A DNA stretch of 64,000 bases, from assembly GCF_030053115.1 (NCBI RefSeq), contig NZ_CP125619.1, forward strand, positions 5,665,001 to 5,729,000, given 5' to 3'. The notes beneath the pieces were generated by a model, which made no database searches, was not told the origin of the DNA, and saw only the letters and a list, made by a program, of their open reading frames with translations. This document shows, in pieces, positions 43,801 through 55,140 of this stretch (position 1 is the first letter of the stretch; each line of letters starts with the position of its first letter). The DNA comes from Pseudomonas svalbardensis (GTDB lineage Bacteria; Pseudomonadota; Gammaproteobacteria; Pseudomonadales; Pseudomonadaceae). The translations under genes and the position numbers were made by a program.

Positions 43801-44681
43801 TGGCAACGTACGCCGTCGGCGATCTGCAAGGCTGCCTTCAAGCATTGCAATGTCTGCTCAAGCAAGTCGCCTTCGACCCGACACGGGATCGTCTGTGGCT
43901 GGTCGGCGATCTGGTCAACCGTGGCCCGCACTCCCTGGACACCTTGCGCTTCCTCTATAGCATCCGCGAATCTTTGGTGTGCGTGCTCGGCAACCATGAC
44001 CTGCACTTACTGGCGGCCGGGAAAAACATCGAACGCTTGAAGAAGTCCGACACCCTGCTCGAGATTCTCGCAGCGCCCGATTGCGCGGAACTGCTGGAGT
44101 GGCTGCGGCAGCAAAAGCTCATGCATTACGACGAACAACGCGATGTCGCCCTGGTACATGCTGGCATTCCGCCCCAGTGGTCACTGCGCAAGGCCTTGAA
44201 GTATGCCGCCGAAGTCGAGATGGCATTGCGCGATGACAACCTGTTGCCGCCCTACCTCGATGGCATGTACGGCAACGATCCGGCGAAATGGGACAACGAC
44301 CTCAAAGGCGTGACACGCCTGCGGGTGATCACCAACTATTTCACCCGAATGCGGTTCTGCACCGCCGAGGGCAAGCTTGACCTCAAAAGCAAGGAAGGCC
44401 TCGACAATGCGCCACCCGGCTACAAACCCTGGTTTCAGCACAAAGAGCGCAAGACCAAGGGCCTGAAGATCATCTTCGGCCACTGGGCCGCTCTGGAAGG
44501 CCGATGCAATGAGCCGGGCATCTCGGCCCTCGACACCGGTTGTGTCTGGGGCGGCGCCCTGACCCTCATGAATGTCGACAGCGGTGAACGCCTGTCTTGC
44601 AAATGCGACGAGCATGGCCTTGCCCTGCCGCCAGGCGCCGCACTTATCTCCGAACCATCGTCAGCCAGCGCCCCGCGCTAG
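43800..44681 (+). CDS. apaH: Bis(5'-nucleosyl)-tetraphosphatase, symmetrical
   Basis: Cleaves Ap4A to two ADP, and removes Np4 caps from mRNA. 293 residues, calcineurin-like phosphoesterase: [18 protein letters not shown] and GNHDLHLL supply the two-metal site. The start overlaps the apaG stop by one base, so the two are coupled. Confidence 0.97.
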   Translation: MATYAVGDLQGCLQALQCLLKQVAFDPTRDRLWLVGDLVNRGPHSLDTLRFLYSIRESLVCVLGNHDLHLLAAGKNIERLKKSDTLLEILAAPDCAELLEWLRQQKLMHYDEQRDVALVHAGIPPQWSLRKALKYAAEVEMALRDDNLLPPYLDGMYGNDPAKWDNDLKGVTRLRVITNYFTRMRFCTAEGKLDLKSKEGLDNAPPGYKPWFQHKERKTKGLKIIFGHWAALEGRCNEPGISALDTGCVWGGALTLMNVDSGERLSCKCDEHGLALPPGAALISEPSSASAPR

Positions 44682-44714
44682 ACTGCGCTTTCAGCCGAGC
44701 CACAGGAGCCCGCC

Positions 44715-45044
44715 ATGAGCGAATTCAAACGTATCCCCCCGGAACAGGCCCAGGCCCTGCGCGAACAAGGCGCAGTGGTGGTCGATGTTCGCGACCCAGC
44801 GACCTTTGCCGCACTGCACATTGCCGGATCCAAGCATCTGGACAACGTTTCCATCTCGGACTTCATCCGTGCCGCCGACCTTGATGCACCGACGGTAGTG
44901 GTCTGCTATCACGGCAATTCCAGCCAGAGCGCTGCGGCGTACTTGATCAGCCAGGGCTTCTCCGACGTCTACAGCATGGATGGCGGTTTTGAGCTGTGGC
45001 GTACGACTTACCCTTCGGAAACGGCGCAAGGCACTTCCGAATAA
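44715..45044 (+). CDS. glpE: Thiosulfate sulfurtransferase GlpE
   Basis: Single-domain rhodanese of 109 residues transferring sulfane sulfur to cyanide or thioredoxin. The catalytic cysteine is C64 in [24 protein letters not shown] before the ATG is the ribosome-binding site. It is 33 bases after apaH, so it may belong to the same operon. Confidence 0.94.
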   Translation: MSEFKRIPPEQAQALREQGAVVVDVRDPATFAALHIAGSKHLDNVSISDFIRAADLDAPTVVVCYHGNSSQSAAAYLISQGFSDVYSMDGGFELWRTTYPSETAQGTSE

Positions 45045-45055
45045 TTTTTTTGTAA

Positions 45056-45087
45056 CGCGCAAGCCCCGGTCCCCGCGGGCTCGCGCG
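45056..45087. other. GC-rich hairpin downstream of glpE
   Basis: CGCGCAAGCCC (45056-45066) and GGGCTCGCGCG (45077-45087) make an 11-bp stem with one mismatch. The T7 run lies before it, not after, so it does not look like a normal plus-strand terminator. The remaining roughly 250 bases before prkA hold no gene I can see. Confidence 0.45.
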
Positions 45088-45340
45088 GTGGCAGACGAAC
45101 GGTCTGCCACAACTAATTACGTATCTCGCCTTTACCTCCCGAATTCCCAACTATCCTTAAGCGCAGGCCATCCAAAACAGGGGAGAGCCGGTACACCGGC
45201 GCGCGGGTCATCGGGAGTAGCTTTCGGGGTAGTCAGCTTCGAAAGAGTTCTGGGGGGTAAACAGCGACTGCATATTCGGTCGCTGCCAGCATCGACTGAA
45301 TGATCCGGCGTCGGCTCCACGTATCGAGCGAGGTGACGTC

Positions 45341-47263
45341 ATGAGTATCTTTAGCCACTTCCAACAACGCTTCGAGTCCACACGCCAGGAAGAACTCTCG
45401 CTGCAAGAGTATCTTGAGCTGTGCAAAAGCGACCGCAGCGCCTACGCCTCCGCCGCCGAGCGTCTGTTACTGGCCATCGGTGAACCGGAGCTCCTCGACA
45501 CCTCGGCCAACTCGAGGCTGTCGCGAATCTTTTCCAACAAGGTAATCCGCCGCTATCCGGCCTTTGAAGACTTCCACGGGATGGAAGAATGCATTGACCA
45601 GATCGTGTCGTATTTCCGCCATGCCGCTCAGGGCCTGGAAGAGAAGAAACAGATTCTCTATTTGCTCGGCCCTGTGGGTGGCGGTAAATCGTCCCTGGCC
45701 GAGAAGCTGAAACAACTGATCGAAAAAGTGCCCTTCTACGCGATCAAGGGCTCGCCGGTATTCGAATCACCTCTGGGTCTGTTCAACGCCACTGAAGATG
45801 GCGCGATCCTCGAGGAAGACTTCGGCATTCCACGGCGCTACCTCAACACCATCATGTCGCCATGGGCTACCAAACGCCTGGCCGAATTCGGCGGCGACAT
45901 CAGCCAGTTCCGCGTGGTGAAGCTCTATCCGTCGATCCTCAACCAGATCGCAGTGGCCAAAACCGAGCCGGGAGATGAAAACAACCAGGACATCTCGGCG
46001 CTGGTGGGCAAGGTCGATATCCGCAAACTCGAAGAATTCCCGCAGAACGACGCCGACGCCTACAGCTACTCGGGGGCACTGTGCCGGGCCAACCAGGGCC
46101 TGATGGAATTCGTCGAAATGTTCAAGGCACCGATCAAGGTGCTGCACCCACTGCTGACCGCCACCCAGGAAGGCAACTACAACAGTACCGAAGGTCTGGG
46201 GGCAATTCCGTTTACCGGGATCCTGCTGGCCCACTCCAACGAATCGGAATGGCACACCTTCCGCAACAACAAAAACAACGAAGCCTTCATCGACCGGATC
46301 TACATCGTCAAAGTGCCGTACTGCCTGCGGGTCAGCGATGAAGTGAAGATCTACGACAAGCTCTTGTTCAACAGCTCCCTGGCCAAGGCTCACTGCGCGC
46401 CTGACACCCTGAAGATGCTTGCCCAGTTCACCGTACTCTCGCGACTGAAAGAGCCGGAAAACTCCAACATCTACTCCAAAATGCGCGTGTATGACGGCGA
46501 AAACCTCAAGGATACCGATCCGAAGGCCAAGTCGATCCAGGAATACCGCGACAACGCGGGTGTCGACGAAGGCATGAACGGCCTGTCGACCCGCTTCGCG
46601 TTCAAGATCCTGTCGAAAGTGTTCAACTTCGATCCGCACGAAATCGCTGCCAACCCGGTGCACTTGCTTTACGTGCTGGAACAACAGATCGAACAGGAAC
46701 AATTCCAGGCCGAAACCCGCGAACGCTATCTGCGCTTCCTCAAGGAGTACCTGGCACCGCGTTATATCGAGTTCATCGGCAAGGAAATCCAGACCGCCTA
46801 CCTCGAGTCTTACAGCGAGTATGGCCAGAACATCTTCGATCGCTATGTGCTGTACGCCGACTTCTGGATCCAGGACCAGGAATACCGCGACCCGGAAACC
46901 GGCGAGATCCTCAACCGCGTAGCGCTGAACGAAGAACTGGAGAAAATCGAAAAACCGGCCGGCATCAGCAATCCGAAGGATTTTCGCAATGAAATTGTCA
47001 ACTTCGTACTGCGCGCCCGGGCCAATAACAACGGCAAGAACCCGACCTGGCTCAGCTACGAAAAACTGCGGGTGGTTATCGAGAAAAAAATGTTCTCCAA
47101 CACCGAGGACCTCCTGCCAGTCATCAGCTTCAACGCCAAGGCCAGCAAAGAGGACCAGCAGAAGCACAACGACTTCGTCACACGGATGGTCGAGCGGGGC
47201 TACACCGACAAACAGGTTCGACTGCTGTCCGAGTGGTACCTGCGGGTCAGAAAATCACAATAA
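45341..47263 (+). CDS. prkA: PrkA serine protein kinase
   Basis: Cytoplasmic stress kinase of the PrkA/YeaG family: an AAA-type N-terminal domain with Walker A GPVGGGKSS from about residue 110 and a C-terminal kinase-like domain. 640 residues, full length. In enterobacteria the yeaG-yeaH-ycgB genes respond to nitrogen starvation and stationary phase. Here the same trio runs as prkA-yeaH-ycgB. Confidence 0.95.
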   Translation: MSIFSHFQQRFESTRQEELSLQEYLELCKSDRSAYASAAERLLLAIGEPELLDTSANSRLSRIFSNKVIRRYPAFEDFHGMEECIDQIVSYFRHAAQGLEEKKQILYLLGPVGGGKSSLAEKLKQLIEKVPFYAIKGSPVFESPLGLFNATEDGAILEEDFGIPRRYLNTIMSPWATKRLAEFGGDISQFRVVKLYPSILNQIAVAKTEPGDENNQDISALVGKVDIRKLEEFPQNDADAYSYSGALCRANQGLMEFVEMFKAPIKVLHPLLTATQEGNYNSTEGLGAIPFTGILLAHSNESEWHTFRNNKNNEAFIDRIYIVKVPYCLRVSDEVKIYDKLLFNSSLAKAHCAPDTLKMLAQFTVLSRLKEPENSNIYSKMRVYDGENLKDTDPKAKSIQEYRDNAGVDEGMNGLSTRFAFKILSKVFNFDPHEIAANPVHLLYVLEQQIEQEQFQAETRERYLRFLKEYLAPRYIEFIGKEIQTAYLESYSEYGQNIFDRYVLYADFWIQDQEYRDPETGEILNRVALNEELEKIEKPAGISNPKDFRNEIVNFVLRARANNNGKNPTWLSYEKLRVVIEKKMFSNTEDLLPVISFNAKASKEDQQKHNDFVTRMVERGYTDKQVRLLSEWYLRVRKSQ

Positions 47264-47293
47264 CCCGCTGCCGGTCAGACCGGTTGTCGTCAG

Positions 47294-47335
47294 CCAGAGG
47301 CCTGTGTACGCATTTTCTGTTACACAGACCTCTGG
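47294..47335. other. Hairpin between prkA and yeaH
   Basis: CCAGAGG-CTGTGTA and TACACAG-CCTCTGG (one mismatch pair) form a stem of about 15 bp with a 12-base loop. No T-run follows, so it may act in mRNA processing or stability rather than termination. Confidence 0.6.
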
Positions 47336-47466
47336 AAGGTGTTCGAAAGTCGGTAGCGAGGTTCAGGCAGCGTCCAAAAGCGCTTGGGGGAGCGTGAACA
47401 TCCCTTGGCACCGTCGGATGCTGCATAACCGCTCGCCCCTTTCAGGACAGCTTCTAAGGAGCAGTC

Positions 47467-48738
47467 ATGAGCTATGTGATCGACCGACGTCTCAATGGCA
47501 AGAACAAGAGCACGGTGAACCGTCAGCGGTTTCTGCGGCGTTACCGTGATCACATCAAAAAGGCTGTCGAAGAGGCGGTCAGCCGGCGCTCCATTACCGA
47601 TATGGAACACGGCGAACAGATCAGCATTCCCGGCCGCGACATTGACGAGCCGGTGCTTCACCACGGTCGCGGCGGCAAACAGACCGTCGTGCACCCGGGC
47701 AACAAGGAGTTCACCAGCGGCGAGCACATTGCCCGCCCGCCCGGAGGTGGCGGTGGCAGAGGCCCCGGCAAGGCCGGCAACTCGGGCGAAGGGATGGACG
47801 AATTCGTCTTCCAGATCACCCAGGAGGAATTCCTCGAATTCATGTTCGAGGACCTTGAACTGCCGAACCTGGTCAAGCGCAACCTGACCGGCACCGACAC
47901 CTTCAAGACCGTTCGTGCCGGGATCAGTAACGAGGGCAATCCGTCGCGGATCAACATCATCCGCACCTTGCGCTCGGCCCATGCACGGCGAATCGCCCTG
48001 TCTGGCAGCAGCCGGGCAAAATTACGCGAAGCCAAAGAAGAACTGCTGCGACTCAAGCGTGATGAGCCAGACAACTTCGGTGATATTCAGGAAGTCGAAG
48101 CAGAAATCGAAAAACTCAGTGCGCGCATTCATCGCGTACCGTTCCTCGATACCTTCGACCTCAAGTACAACCTGCTCATCAAGCAACCCAACCCCAGTTC
48201 CAAAGCGGTGATGTTCTGCTTGATGGACGTGTCCGGCTCCATGACCCAAGCGACCAAGGACATCGCCAAGCGTTTCTTTATCCTGCTGTACCTGTTTCTC
48301 AAGCGTAACTACGACAAGATCGACGTCGTGTTCATCCGCCACCACACCAGTGCCAGGGAAGTGGACGAAGAGGAGTTTTTCTATTCTCGCGAAACCGGCG
48401 GCACCATCGTTTCGAGCGCCTTGAAACTGATGCAGGAGATCATGGTCGAGCGCTATCCGAGCAATGAGTGGAACATCTATGCCGCCCAGGCCTCCGACGG
48501 CGATAACTGGAACGACGACTCGCCAATCTGCCGCGACATTCTGATCAACCAGATCATGCCGTTCGTGCAGTACTACACTTACGTTGAGATCACCCCGCGC
48601 GAACATCAGGCCTTGTGGTTCGAGTACGAACGCATCGCCGAAGCCTTCTCTGACACTTTTGCCCAGCAACAACTGGTCTCGGCCGGGGATATCTATCCGG
48701 TCTTCCGTGAACTCTTCCAGCGCAGGTTAGTGACATGA
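47467..48738 (+). CDS. yeaH: YeaH/YhbH-family protein (DUF444)
   Basis: 423 residues; von Willebrand A-like fold with a MIDAS-type motif DVSGSMTQA near residue 257. The N-terminal half is charged and glycine-rich ([15 protein letters not shown]), probably disordered. Biochemical role unknown; it is always linked to PrkA and SpoVR-family proteins. AAGGAGCAGTC before the ATG is a strong ribosome-binding site. It overlaps ycgB by 4 bases. Confidence 0.93.
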   Translation: MSYVIDRRLNGKNKSTVNRQRFLRRYRDHIKKAVEEAVSRRSITDMEHGEQISIPGRDIDEPVLHHGRGGKQTVVHPGNKEFTSGEHIARPPGGGGGRGPGKAGNSGEGMDEFVFQITQEEFLEFMFEDLELPNLVKRNLTGTDTFKTVRAGISNEGNPSRINIIRTLRSAHARRIALSGSSRAKLREAKEELLRLKRDEPDNFGDIQEVEAEIEKLSARIHRVPFLDTFDLKYNLLIKQPNPSSKAVMFCLMDVSGSMTQATKDIAKRFFILLYLFLKRNYDKIDVVFIRHHTSAREVDEEEFFYSRETGGTIVSSALKLMQEIMVERYPSNEWNIYAAQASDGDNWNDDSPICRDILINQIMPFVQYYTYVEITPREHQALWFEYERIAEAFSDTFAQQQLVSAGDIYPVFRELFQRRLVT

Positions 48739-50297
48739 CCGCCAAAGAGCAGAAGCGCCAACCCATTTCCACCGGCTCCGAATGGACGTTCGAGCTGATT
48801 CAGGCCTACGACAAAGAAATCAGTCGTCTGGCGGCTCGCTACGCGCTCGATACTTACCCTAACCAGATCGAAGTGATCACCGCCGAGCAGATGATGGACG
48901 CCTACGCCTCCGTCGGCATGCCGCTGGGTTATCACCATTGGTCCTACGGCAAACATTTCCTCAGCACCGAGAAATCCTACACTCGCGGCCAGATGGGGCT
49001 AGCGTACGAAATCGTGATCAACTCGGACCCGTGCATCGCCTATTTGATGGAAGAAAACACCATCTGCATGCAGGCTTTAGTCGTCGCCCATGCCTGCTAC
49101 GGGCATAACAGCTTTTTCAAAGGCAACTACCTGTTCCGCACCTGGACTGACGCCAGTTCGATCATCGATTACCTGGTCTTCGCCAAGCAATACATCATGC
49201 AGTGCGAAGAGCGCCACGGTATCGACGCGGTCGAGGACCTGCTGGATTCCTGCCACGCCCTGATGAACTATGGGGTCGATCGCTACAAACGCCCATATCC
49301 GATTTCCGCCGAAGAAGAACGTCGCCGGCAAAAGGATCGGGAAGAGCATTTGCAGAAACAAATCAACGATCTGTGGCGGACCATTCCAAAAGGTGCGGAC
49401 AAGTACAGCGACAAGGACAACGCGCGCTTCCCCGCAGAACCTCAGGAAAATATCCTCTACTTCATCGAAAAACACGCACCACTGCTGGAGCCATGGCAGC
49501 GGGAAATCGTGCGGATCGTGCGCAAGATCGCTCAGTATTTCTACCCGCAACGTCAGACTCAGGTGATGAACGAGGGGTGGGCCACGTTCTGGCATTACAC
49601 CCTGATGAACGACCTGTATGACGAAGGCCTGGTGACCGACGGCTTCATGATGGAGTTTTTGACGTCCCACACCAGCGTGGTCTATCAACCCGGCTTCGAC
49701 AGCCCCTACTACAACGGCATCAACCCCTACACCCTGGGTTTTGCCATGTACCGGGACATTCGCCGCATGTGTGAACACCCGACCGAAGAGGACTACCGCT
49801 GGTTCCCTGAGATTGCCGGCACCGACTGGCTGTCGAGCATCAAGTTCGCCATGAGCAGCTTCAAGGATGAAAGTTTCATCCTGCAGTACCTGTCACCCCA
49901 GGTGATCCGTGACCTGAAGTTGTTCAGCATTCTTGATGACGACCAGAAGGACGATCTGCTGGTCCCGGCCATTCATGACGAAGGTGGCTACCGCATCATC
50001 CGTGAAACCCTGGCGGCGCAGTACAACCTCGGCAATCGTGAACCCAACGTGCAGATCTACAGCATCGACCGGCGTGGTGACCGCTCGCTGACCTTGCGTC
50101 ACCAGCAACACGACCGCAAACCGCTGGGCGAGTCCACCGAGGAAGTGCTCAAACACCTGCACCGCCTCTGGGGCTTCGACATTCACCTGGAAACCCTGCA
50201 AGGGGACCAAGTGATGAAAGTCCATCACGTTCCACCCAGAAGTGAACACGCCGAGGGGGATTACGGCCGGTTGGACCTGGCTGTCATCCATCTTTGA
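48735..50297 (+). CDS. ycgB: SpoVR-family protein YcgB
   Basis: 520 residues of the SpoVR family, third member of the stress trio. Conserved stretches include [29 protein letters not shown] and [14 protein letters not shown], with histidines and glutamates spaced as in a metal site. Function unknown; the family affects spore cortex in Bacillus and is under RpoS in E. coli. Confidence 0.94.
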   Translation: MTAKEQKRQPISTGSEWTFELIQAYDKEISRLAARYALDTYPNQIEVITAEQMMDAYASVGMPLGYHHWSYGKHFLSTEKSYTRGQMGLAYEIVINSDPCIAYLMEENTICMQALVVAHACYGHNSFFKGNYLFRTWTDASSIIDYLVFAKQYIMQCEERHGIDAVEDLLDSCHALMNYGVDRYKRPYPISAEEERRRQKDREEHLQKQINDLWRTIPKGADKYSDKDNARFPAEPQENILYFIEKHAPLLEPWQREIVRIVRKIAQYFYPQRQTQVMNEGWATFWHYTLMNDLYDEGLVTDGFMMEFLTSHTSVVYQPGFDSPYYNGINPYTLGFAMYRDIRRMCEHPTEEDYRWFPEIAGTDWLSSIKFAMSSFKDESFILQYLSPQVIRDLKLFSILDDDQKDDLLVPAIHDEGGYRIIRETLAAQYNLGNREPNVQIYSIDRRGDRSLTLRHQQHDRKPLGESTEEVLKHLHRLWGFDIHLETLQGDQVMKVHHVPPRSEHAEGDYGRLDLAVIHL

Positions 50298-50360
50298 TCC
50301 TGTTTCTGCCTCCGGAGGTTCGACGCAAAGGTTATTCTGTCGAGCTAACGGAGGTTTTTT

Positions 50361-51590
50361 ATGCAGATTTATAAAGTCGGCGGTGCGGTACGCGATCGCC
50401 TGCTGGGCAAGCCTGTCACCGACATCGACTGGGTTGTGGTTGGCGCCACCAGTGAAGAAATGCTCGCCAAGGGCTTTCGCCCGGTGGGTGCGGATTTCCC
50501 GGTTTTTCTTCACCCCAAAAACGGTGAGGAATACGCCCTCGCCCGGACCGAGCGCAAAAGCGGACGCGGTTACGGCGGCTTTACCTTTCACGCCAGCCCC
50601 GAAGTCACCCTCGAAGAAGACCTGATCCGTCGTGACCTGACCATCAATGCCATGGCTGAAGACGATCAACAGAACCTGACCGATCCTTACCACGGCCAGC
50701 GCGATCTCGAGGCGCGCTTGCTTCGTCACGTCTCCCCCGCGTTCGCCGAAGATCCGCTCCGGGTTCTGCGCGTTGCCCGCTTCGCAGCTCGTTATGCGGG
50801 GCTCGGTTTCACCGTGGCGCCGGAGACACTGGAACTGATGCGCCAACTCAGTGAATCAGGTGAACTGGAAGCTTTGACCGCCGAACGCAGCTGGAAGGAA
50901 ATTTCCCGCGCCCTGATGGAAGATCAGCCACAGGTGTTCATCGAAGTGCTGCGCGAGTGTGGCGCTCTCAAGGTATTGATGCCGGAAGTCGATGCCCTGT
51001 TCGGCATACCGCAACCGGAAGCCCACCACCCGGAAATCGACACAGGCGTGCACACTTTGAGCGTGCTGGAGCAAGCGGCGCGGCACAAACAACTACTCAC
51101 CGTGCGCTGGGCCTGCCTGCTGCACGACCTCGGCAAGGGACTGACGCCCGAGGAGGAGTGGCCGCGACACATTGCTCATGAGCACAAGGGCTTGAAGCTG
51201 ATTAAAGCGGTCAACGAACGCTTCAAGGCGCCGAAGGACTGTCAGGAGCTGGCACTACTGGTGGGCAAATATCACACCCACGGCCATCGCGCCCTGGAGC
51301 TGAAGCCGTCGACTTTGCTGGAGTTGCTGCAAAGTTTTGACGTTTACCGTCGGCCGCAGCGGTTCGAGGAATTTATCGCGGCGTGCGAGATGGACGCGCG
51401 TGGACGTAAAGGGCTGGAGCAGCGAAGTTACCCACAGGCTGATTATTTGCGGGGGGCGGCGAATGCTGCTCGGACCGTAGCGGTTCAGCCGTTGCTGGAA
51501 AAAGGATTCAAAGGGCCGGAGTTGGGTGAGGCGATCAAGCGAGAGCGGCTCAAGGCGCTGAAGGCCTACAAAGAGGCGGCGTCTGCCTGA
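50361..51590 (+). CDS. cca: CCA tRNA nucleotidyltransferase, multifunctional with HD domain
   Basis: Adds or repairs the 3' CCA of tRNAs. 409 residues: [20 protein letters not shown] gives the Gx(R)D block and the DxD metals, [10 protein letters not shown] the nucleotide block. The C-terminal HD domain ([16 protein letters not shown]) gives phosphatase and phosphodiesterase activity in the long type. AACGGAGG 10 bases upstream of the ATG is the ribosome-binding site. Confidence 0.96.
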   Translation: MQIYKVGGAVRDRLLGKPVTDIDWVVVGATSEEMLAKGFRPVGADFPVFLHPKNGEEYALARTERKSGRGYGGFTFHASPEVTLEEDLIRRDLTINAMAEDDQQNLTDPYHGQRDLEARLLRHVSPAFAEDPLRVLRVARFAARYAGLGFTVAPETLELMRQLSESGELEALTAERSWKEISRALMEDQPQVFIEVLRECGALKVLMPEVDALFGIPQPEAHHPEIDTGVHTLSVLEQAARHKQLLTVRWACLLHDLGKGLTPEEEWPRHIAHEHKGLKLIKAVNERFKAPKDCQELALLVGKYHTHGHRALELKPSTLLELLQSFDVYRRPQRFEEFIAACEMDARGRKGLEQRSYPQADYLRGAANAARTVAVQPLLEKGFKGPELGEAIKRERLKALKAYKEAASA

Positions 51591-51594
51591 AAAG

Positions 51595-51660
51595 CTTCGC
51601 GGGCAAGCTTTGCTCCTACAGGTAAAATGGCCCATGTAGGAGCGAGGCTTGCCCGCGAAG
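51595..51660. repeat. REPIN between cca and folK
   Basis: CTTCGCGGGCAAGC...CTACAGG and CATGTAGGAGC...GCCCGCGAAG arms point outward with only about 10 bases between, the opposite orientation to the other copies. It sits between the convergent cca and folK, where it may act as a terminator. Confidence 0.88.
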
Positions 51661-51672
51661 GCGTCATCCGCC

Positions 51673-52191
51673 TCACAACAAATTCGATGGGGTCAACTGC
51701 TCACCGCGCCACTCAAACGCCACCGGCGCCAACACCTGATCAATCTGTGCCTCGTCCCACAACGTCGCAAAGCTCTTGCCTACACCCGGATGCACGCGAT
51801 CCGGCGCAATCAGCGACAACGGCCACAGCACGAAGGCATTTTTCAGAATTTCTGCCCGCGGCAGGATCAAGCCATCGAAGTTGCCCACCAGATCGCCGAA
51901 CAGCAGCACGTCGATATCCAGCGGCAAACCCTTGCGGTCCGGCGCATAACGGCCATTGTCCGCCTCGATGAATTTCAGCCGGCGATCCAGCTCCATCAGC
52001 GGCAAATCGGTAAAAGCCGACACCACAAAATTGAAGAACGGCCCGCTCTTGATTCCCACCGACTGGCTTTCGAACACCGCCGAGCAGCGTACATCCACCA
52101 GGAAACCTGCCAGGGCTTCAAGGCCAGCCTGCAAATGGGATTCGCGCTCGATATTGCTACCAAGCCCGAGATACACCTGAGTCAGCGACAT
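51673..52191 (-). CDS. folK: Hydroxymethyldihydropterin pyrophosphokinase
   Basis: Folate synthesis step before DHPS, transferring pyrophosphate from ATP. 172 residues; GLGSNIERESHL is the N-terminal signature and DIDVLLFGD carries the two magnesium-binding aspartates. It overlaps folB by 10 bases. A second folK-type gene elsewhere in the chromosome is possible in pseudomonads. Confidence 0.92.
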   Translation of the reverse strand: MSLTQVYLGLGSNIERESHLQAGLEALAGFLVDVRCSAVFESQSVGIKSGPFFNFVVSAFTDLPLMELDRRLKFIEADNGRYAPDRKGLPLDIDVLLFGDLVGNFDGLILPRAEILKNAFVLWPLSLIAPDRVHPGVGKSFATLWDEAQIDQVLAPVAFEWRGEQLTPSNLL

Positions 52192-52538
52192 CCGCGCTCG
52201 ATCTCCACGCCCACACCACCCGTGGCAGCCGGGATGGCGCCTGGCTTGGTCAGCTTGAGGCGCATCCAGGTGATGTTGAATTCGCTCATCAGCACTTCAG
52301 CCAGACGCTCGGCGAAGGTCTCGACCAGCTGGAACTGCGCCTGCTCGGCAAAAGCCTGGATGCGCGACGACACACTGGCGTAATCGAGCGCCAGCGTCAG
52401 GTCGTCACCGGCGGCGGCCGGGCGATTATCCCAGGCGAAACTCAGATCAAGACGCAAGCACTGTCGGATGCCTCGCTCCCAGTCGTAGGCACCAATCACG
52501 GTGTCGACTTCCAGGCCCTCGATAAACACTCTGTCCAA
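52182..52538 (-). CDS. folB: Dihydroneopterin aldolase
   Basis: Splits dihydroneopterin to hydroxymethyldihydropterin, feeding FolK. Of the candidate starts I choose the TTG at 52538: GGAG lies 8 bases upstream, and the protein then begins (M)[15 protein letters not shown] as FolB should, 118 residues long. E21-like residues of the aldolase pocket are in the VIGAYDWER block and K in [10 protein letters not shown]. The TTG start is unusual among its neighbours. Confidence 0.93.
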   Translation of the reverse strand: MDRVFIEGLEVDTVIGAYDWERGIRQCLRLDLSFAWDNRPAAAGDDLTLALDYASVSSRIQAFAEQAQFQLVETFAERLAEVLMSEFNITWMRLKLTKPGAIPAATGGVGVEIERGCR

Positions 52539-52612
52539 GCACTTTTCTCCGCTGCACGACAAGGGCGCAATGCGCCGTTAGAATCAGGGCGTCCTCGCCC
52601 GGAATAGTTAGC

Positions 52613-53182
52613 ATGTTTTGGTTACTGGCGACCCTCGCCTACCTGCTCGGCTCTCTGTCCTTCGCCATTTTGCTCAGCCGCCTGACCGGTAACCCCGATC
52701 CGCGAATGAGTGGCTCGGGCAATGCCGGTGCCACCAACATGTTGCGCCTGGCCGGCAAAAAACTCGCCGTCCTGACCTTGATCGGGGACCTCTTCAAAGG
52801 TCTGCTACCCGTACTGATCGCCGGCATTGCGGGCCTTTCGCTTCAAGAACAGGCCTGGATCGGCGTCTGTGCCGTCATCGGTCACCTGTTCCCGTTGTAC
52901 TTTCGCTTTCGCGGTGGCAAGGGTGTCGCCACCTCTGCCGGCATGCTGTTGGGGCTTTACCCGCCCGCCGCACTGCTGGCGGTCTGCGCCTGGCTGCTGA
53001 CGTTCTACCTGACTCGCACCAGCTCACTGGCAGCCTTGATCGCCACACCGCTGACCCTGCCGCTGCTGGCCTGGCAAGAACCGGCGGCACTGCTGCCCAT
53101 GAGCGCACTCACGGGACTGATTGTCTGGCGTCATCGGGGCAATCTACGCGACCTGTTTGCCGGGCGCGAACGGCATTTTTAA
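52613..53182 (+). CDS. plsY: Acyl-phosphate glycerol-3-phosphate acyltransferase
   Basis: Inner-membrane enzyme acylating glycerol-3-phosphate from acyl-phosphate, the first step in phospholipid synthesis. 189 residues, about five membrane helices. [22 protein letters not shown] and [10 protein letters not shown] are the three conserved loops. Divergent from folB. Confidence 0.96.
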   Translation: MFWLLATLAYLLGSLSFAILLSRLTGNPDPRMSGSGNAGATNMLRLAGKKLAVLTLIGDLFKGLLPVLIAGIAGLSLQEQAWIGVCAVIGHLFPLYFRFRGGKGVATSAGMLLGLYPPAALLAVCAWLLTFYLTRTSSLAALIATPLTLPLLAWQEPAALLPMSALTGLIVWRHRGNLRDLFAGRERHF

Positions 53183-53217
53183 TTACCGGGCAAGAGCGCG
53201 ACTCATCCCGCACATCA

Positions 53218-54243
53218 TCACAGCGCCGACAATTGCTCCATCGGCCAACGCGCCTGCACGCTGATCGCCAGGCTTTCATGCTGACCGGCCTGCAAACGCT
53301 GGCAGCCGGCAAAGGCAATCATCGCGCCGTTGTCGGTGCAGAACTCCGGACGGGCATAAAAAACATCGCCCTTCATGTCGCCGAGCATCTTCTCCAGTGA
53401 AGTACGCAGTGCCTTGTTGGCGCTGACGCCGCCAGCGATCACCAGACGCTTCATACCGGCCTGTTTCAGGGCACGCTTGCACTTGATGGTCAAAGTCTCC
53501 ACCACGGCCTGTTGGAACGCCAGCGAGATGTCGCAACGGGCTTGCTCGCTGTCGTCCCCGGCGCTGACGCTCTGCTGCCAGGTGTTCAGGGCGAAGGTTT
53601 TCAAGCCACTGAAACTGAAAGCCAGGCCCGGACGGTCGCACATCGGACGCGGGAAAGTGAAACGTCCTGCAACCCCTTGCTCCGCCAGCCGAGCGATTTC
53701 CGGACCACCCGGATAATTGAGGCCCATCATCTTCGCGGTCTTGTCAAAAGCCTCACCGGCGGCATCGTCGAGGGTCTCGCCCAAGAGCGTGTATTGACCG
53801 ATCCCGTCGACCTGAACCAGCTGCGTATGACCGCCAGACACCAACAAAGCGACGAACGGGAATTCCGGTGGTTGCGACTCCAGCATCGGCGCCAGCAGGT
53901 GACCTTCCATGTGGTGCACACCCAGCGCCGGAATACCCCAGGCGAAGGCCAGCGCCTGAGCGCAAGAAGCGCCCACCAGCAAGGCACCGACCAGGCCAGG
54001 ACCCGCGGTATAAGCGATGGCATCGATCTCAGTCGGCACACAGTCAGCTTCAGCCAACACCTGACGAATCAAGGGCAGCATGCGTTTGACGTGGTCACGC
54101 GAGGCCAGCTCCGGCACGACCCCGCCATAGGCGCGGTGCAGGTCGATCTGGCTGAACAGCGCGTCGGCCAGCAGGCCGCGTTCACTGTCATATAATGCGA
54201 CACCAGTTTCGTCGCAGGAGGTTTCTAATCCCAGTACTAGCAT
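53218..54243 (-). CDS. tsaD: tRNA N6-adenosine threonylcarbamoyltransferase
   Basis: Catalytic subunit for t6A37 modification of ANN-decoding tRNAs. 341 residues; metal-binding [11 protein letters not shown], nucleotide block VSGGHTQLV, and the N-terminal [13 protein letters not shown]. Divergent from rpsU, with about 200 bases between, as in many gammaproteobacteria. Confidence 0.97.
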   Translation of the reverse strand: MLVLGLETSCDETGVALYDSERGLLADALFSQIDLHRAYGGVVPELASRDHVKRMLPLIRQVLAEADCVPTEIDAIAYTAGPGLVGALLVGASCAQALAFAWGIPALGVHHMEGHLLAPMLESQPPEFPFVALLVSGGHTQLVQVDGIGQYTLLGETLDDAAGEAFDKTAKMMGLNYPGGPEIARLAEQGVAGRFTFPRPMCDRPGLAFSFSGLKTFALNTWQQSVSAGDDSEQARCDISLAFQQAVVETLTIKCKRALKQAGMKRLVIAGGVSANKALRTSLEKMLGDMKGDVFYARPEFCTDNGAMIAFAGCQRLQAGQHESLAISVQARWPMEQLSAL

Positions 54244-54442
54244 GGGTTTGCGCCTTGTTTAGGCTGAATTCGAAGGCGCGCATAATAGTCGCCATGGGAT
54301 GCCCCGACTAGCGGTTTTCGATCAGAGGCTTTGCATTCCGAGCGATGAGGGGTTAACATCCGCAACCCTTAAAAACCGACGTCTTCAAGTGCTCTTTTGC
54401 CACGAGGATGTTGACCCCGGTAATGAATGAAGGTAGCTCTGG

Positions 54443-54658
54443 ATGCCAGCCGTCAAAGTAAAAGAGAACGAACCCTTCGACGTAGCTCTGCGTCGTTTCA
54501 AGCGCTCCTGCGAAAAAGCCGGTGTACTGGCTGAAGTTCGTAGCCGCGAATTCTACGAGAAGCCTACTTCTGAGCGTAAGCGTAAAGCAGCAGCCGCTGT
54601 TAAGCGTCACGCCAAGAAAGTACAGCGCGAACAGCGCCGCGCCGTTCGTCTGTACTAA
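54443..54658 (+). CDS. rpsU: 30S ribosomal protein S21
   Basis: 71-residue basic small-subunit protein ([19 protein letters not shown]...), the first gene of the rpsU-dnaG-rpoD macromolecular synthesis locus. The C-terminal two thirds is rich in K and R. A GC-rich hairpin follows at 54689-54709. Confidence 0.97.
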
Positions 54659-55140
54659 TACACAGACGTTCGTAGCAAGCTTCTGCCAAGCCCGGCCCTC
54701 AGCCGGGCTAATGGCATTTGCGGACAACGCTTGATGCTTCACCGTCAAAGCCGCACACGCGACCGAGACAAATCTGCTTCACAGCGTCAGACCTGGCTCT
54801 TTTGCCAGCGGTGCACGTCTTTTCTGACGAGCCTTCCAAGGCTACTGACGAGCACACCCACTGATTCCTCTCACGACGATCAGCCCAAGGCACCTTCTTG
54901 CGTGCCAGCTTATGAGCTATCCGAGGCCATCGACAGGCCGCAGCGGATTTCAGCGCAACACTTTCAAATAGTCGAATACTGATTGGTACTAACGTCAGTG
55001 GATTTTCGGCAGATACACTTCCCGACAGCGATTACGCAGACGACACTGGTCGAGCCGCACATTTTGCGCGCCTCAAACAACGACCCGCGCTCAGCCGCTC
55101 TTCGTTTCGGATCCATTGCAGCGCAGATGACGAGAACGCC
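54659..55140. other. Gap between rpsU and dnaG
   Basis: About 480 bases. Apart from the hairpin just after rpsU, I see no gene I can support: the two longest frames (54731-54982 plus, 54708-54893 minus) have no recognisable product or good ribosome-binding site. In P. aeruginosa I recall a GatB/YqeY-type gene here; its usual N-terminus is not present in any frame I can see. Confidence 0.6.
54689..54709 (+). terminator. Hairpin after rpsU, likely internal terminator
   Basis: AGCCCGGC-CCTCA-GCCGGGCT, an 8-bp perfect stem but without a T-run. In E. coli an internal terminator between rpsU and dnaG keeps primase low; this hairpin is in the same place. The function here is inferred. Confidence 0.55.

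Noticed and set aside
54731..54982. 83-residue frame between rpsU and dnaG
   Set aside because: No ribosome-binding site or recognisable sequence; cannot be supported as a gene.
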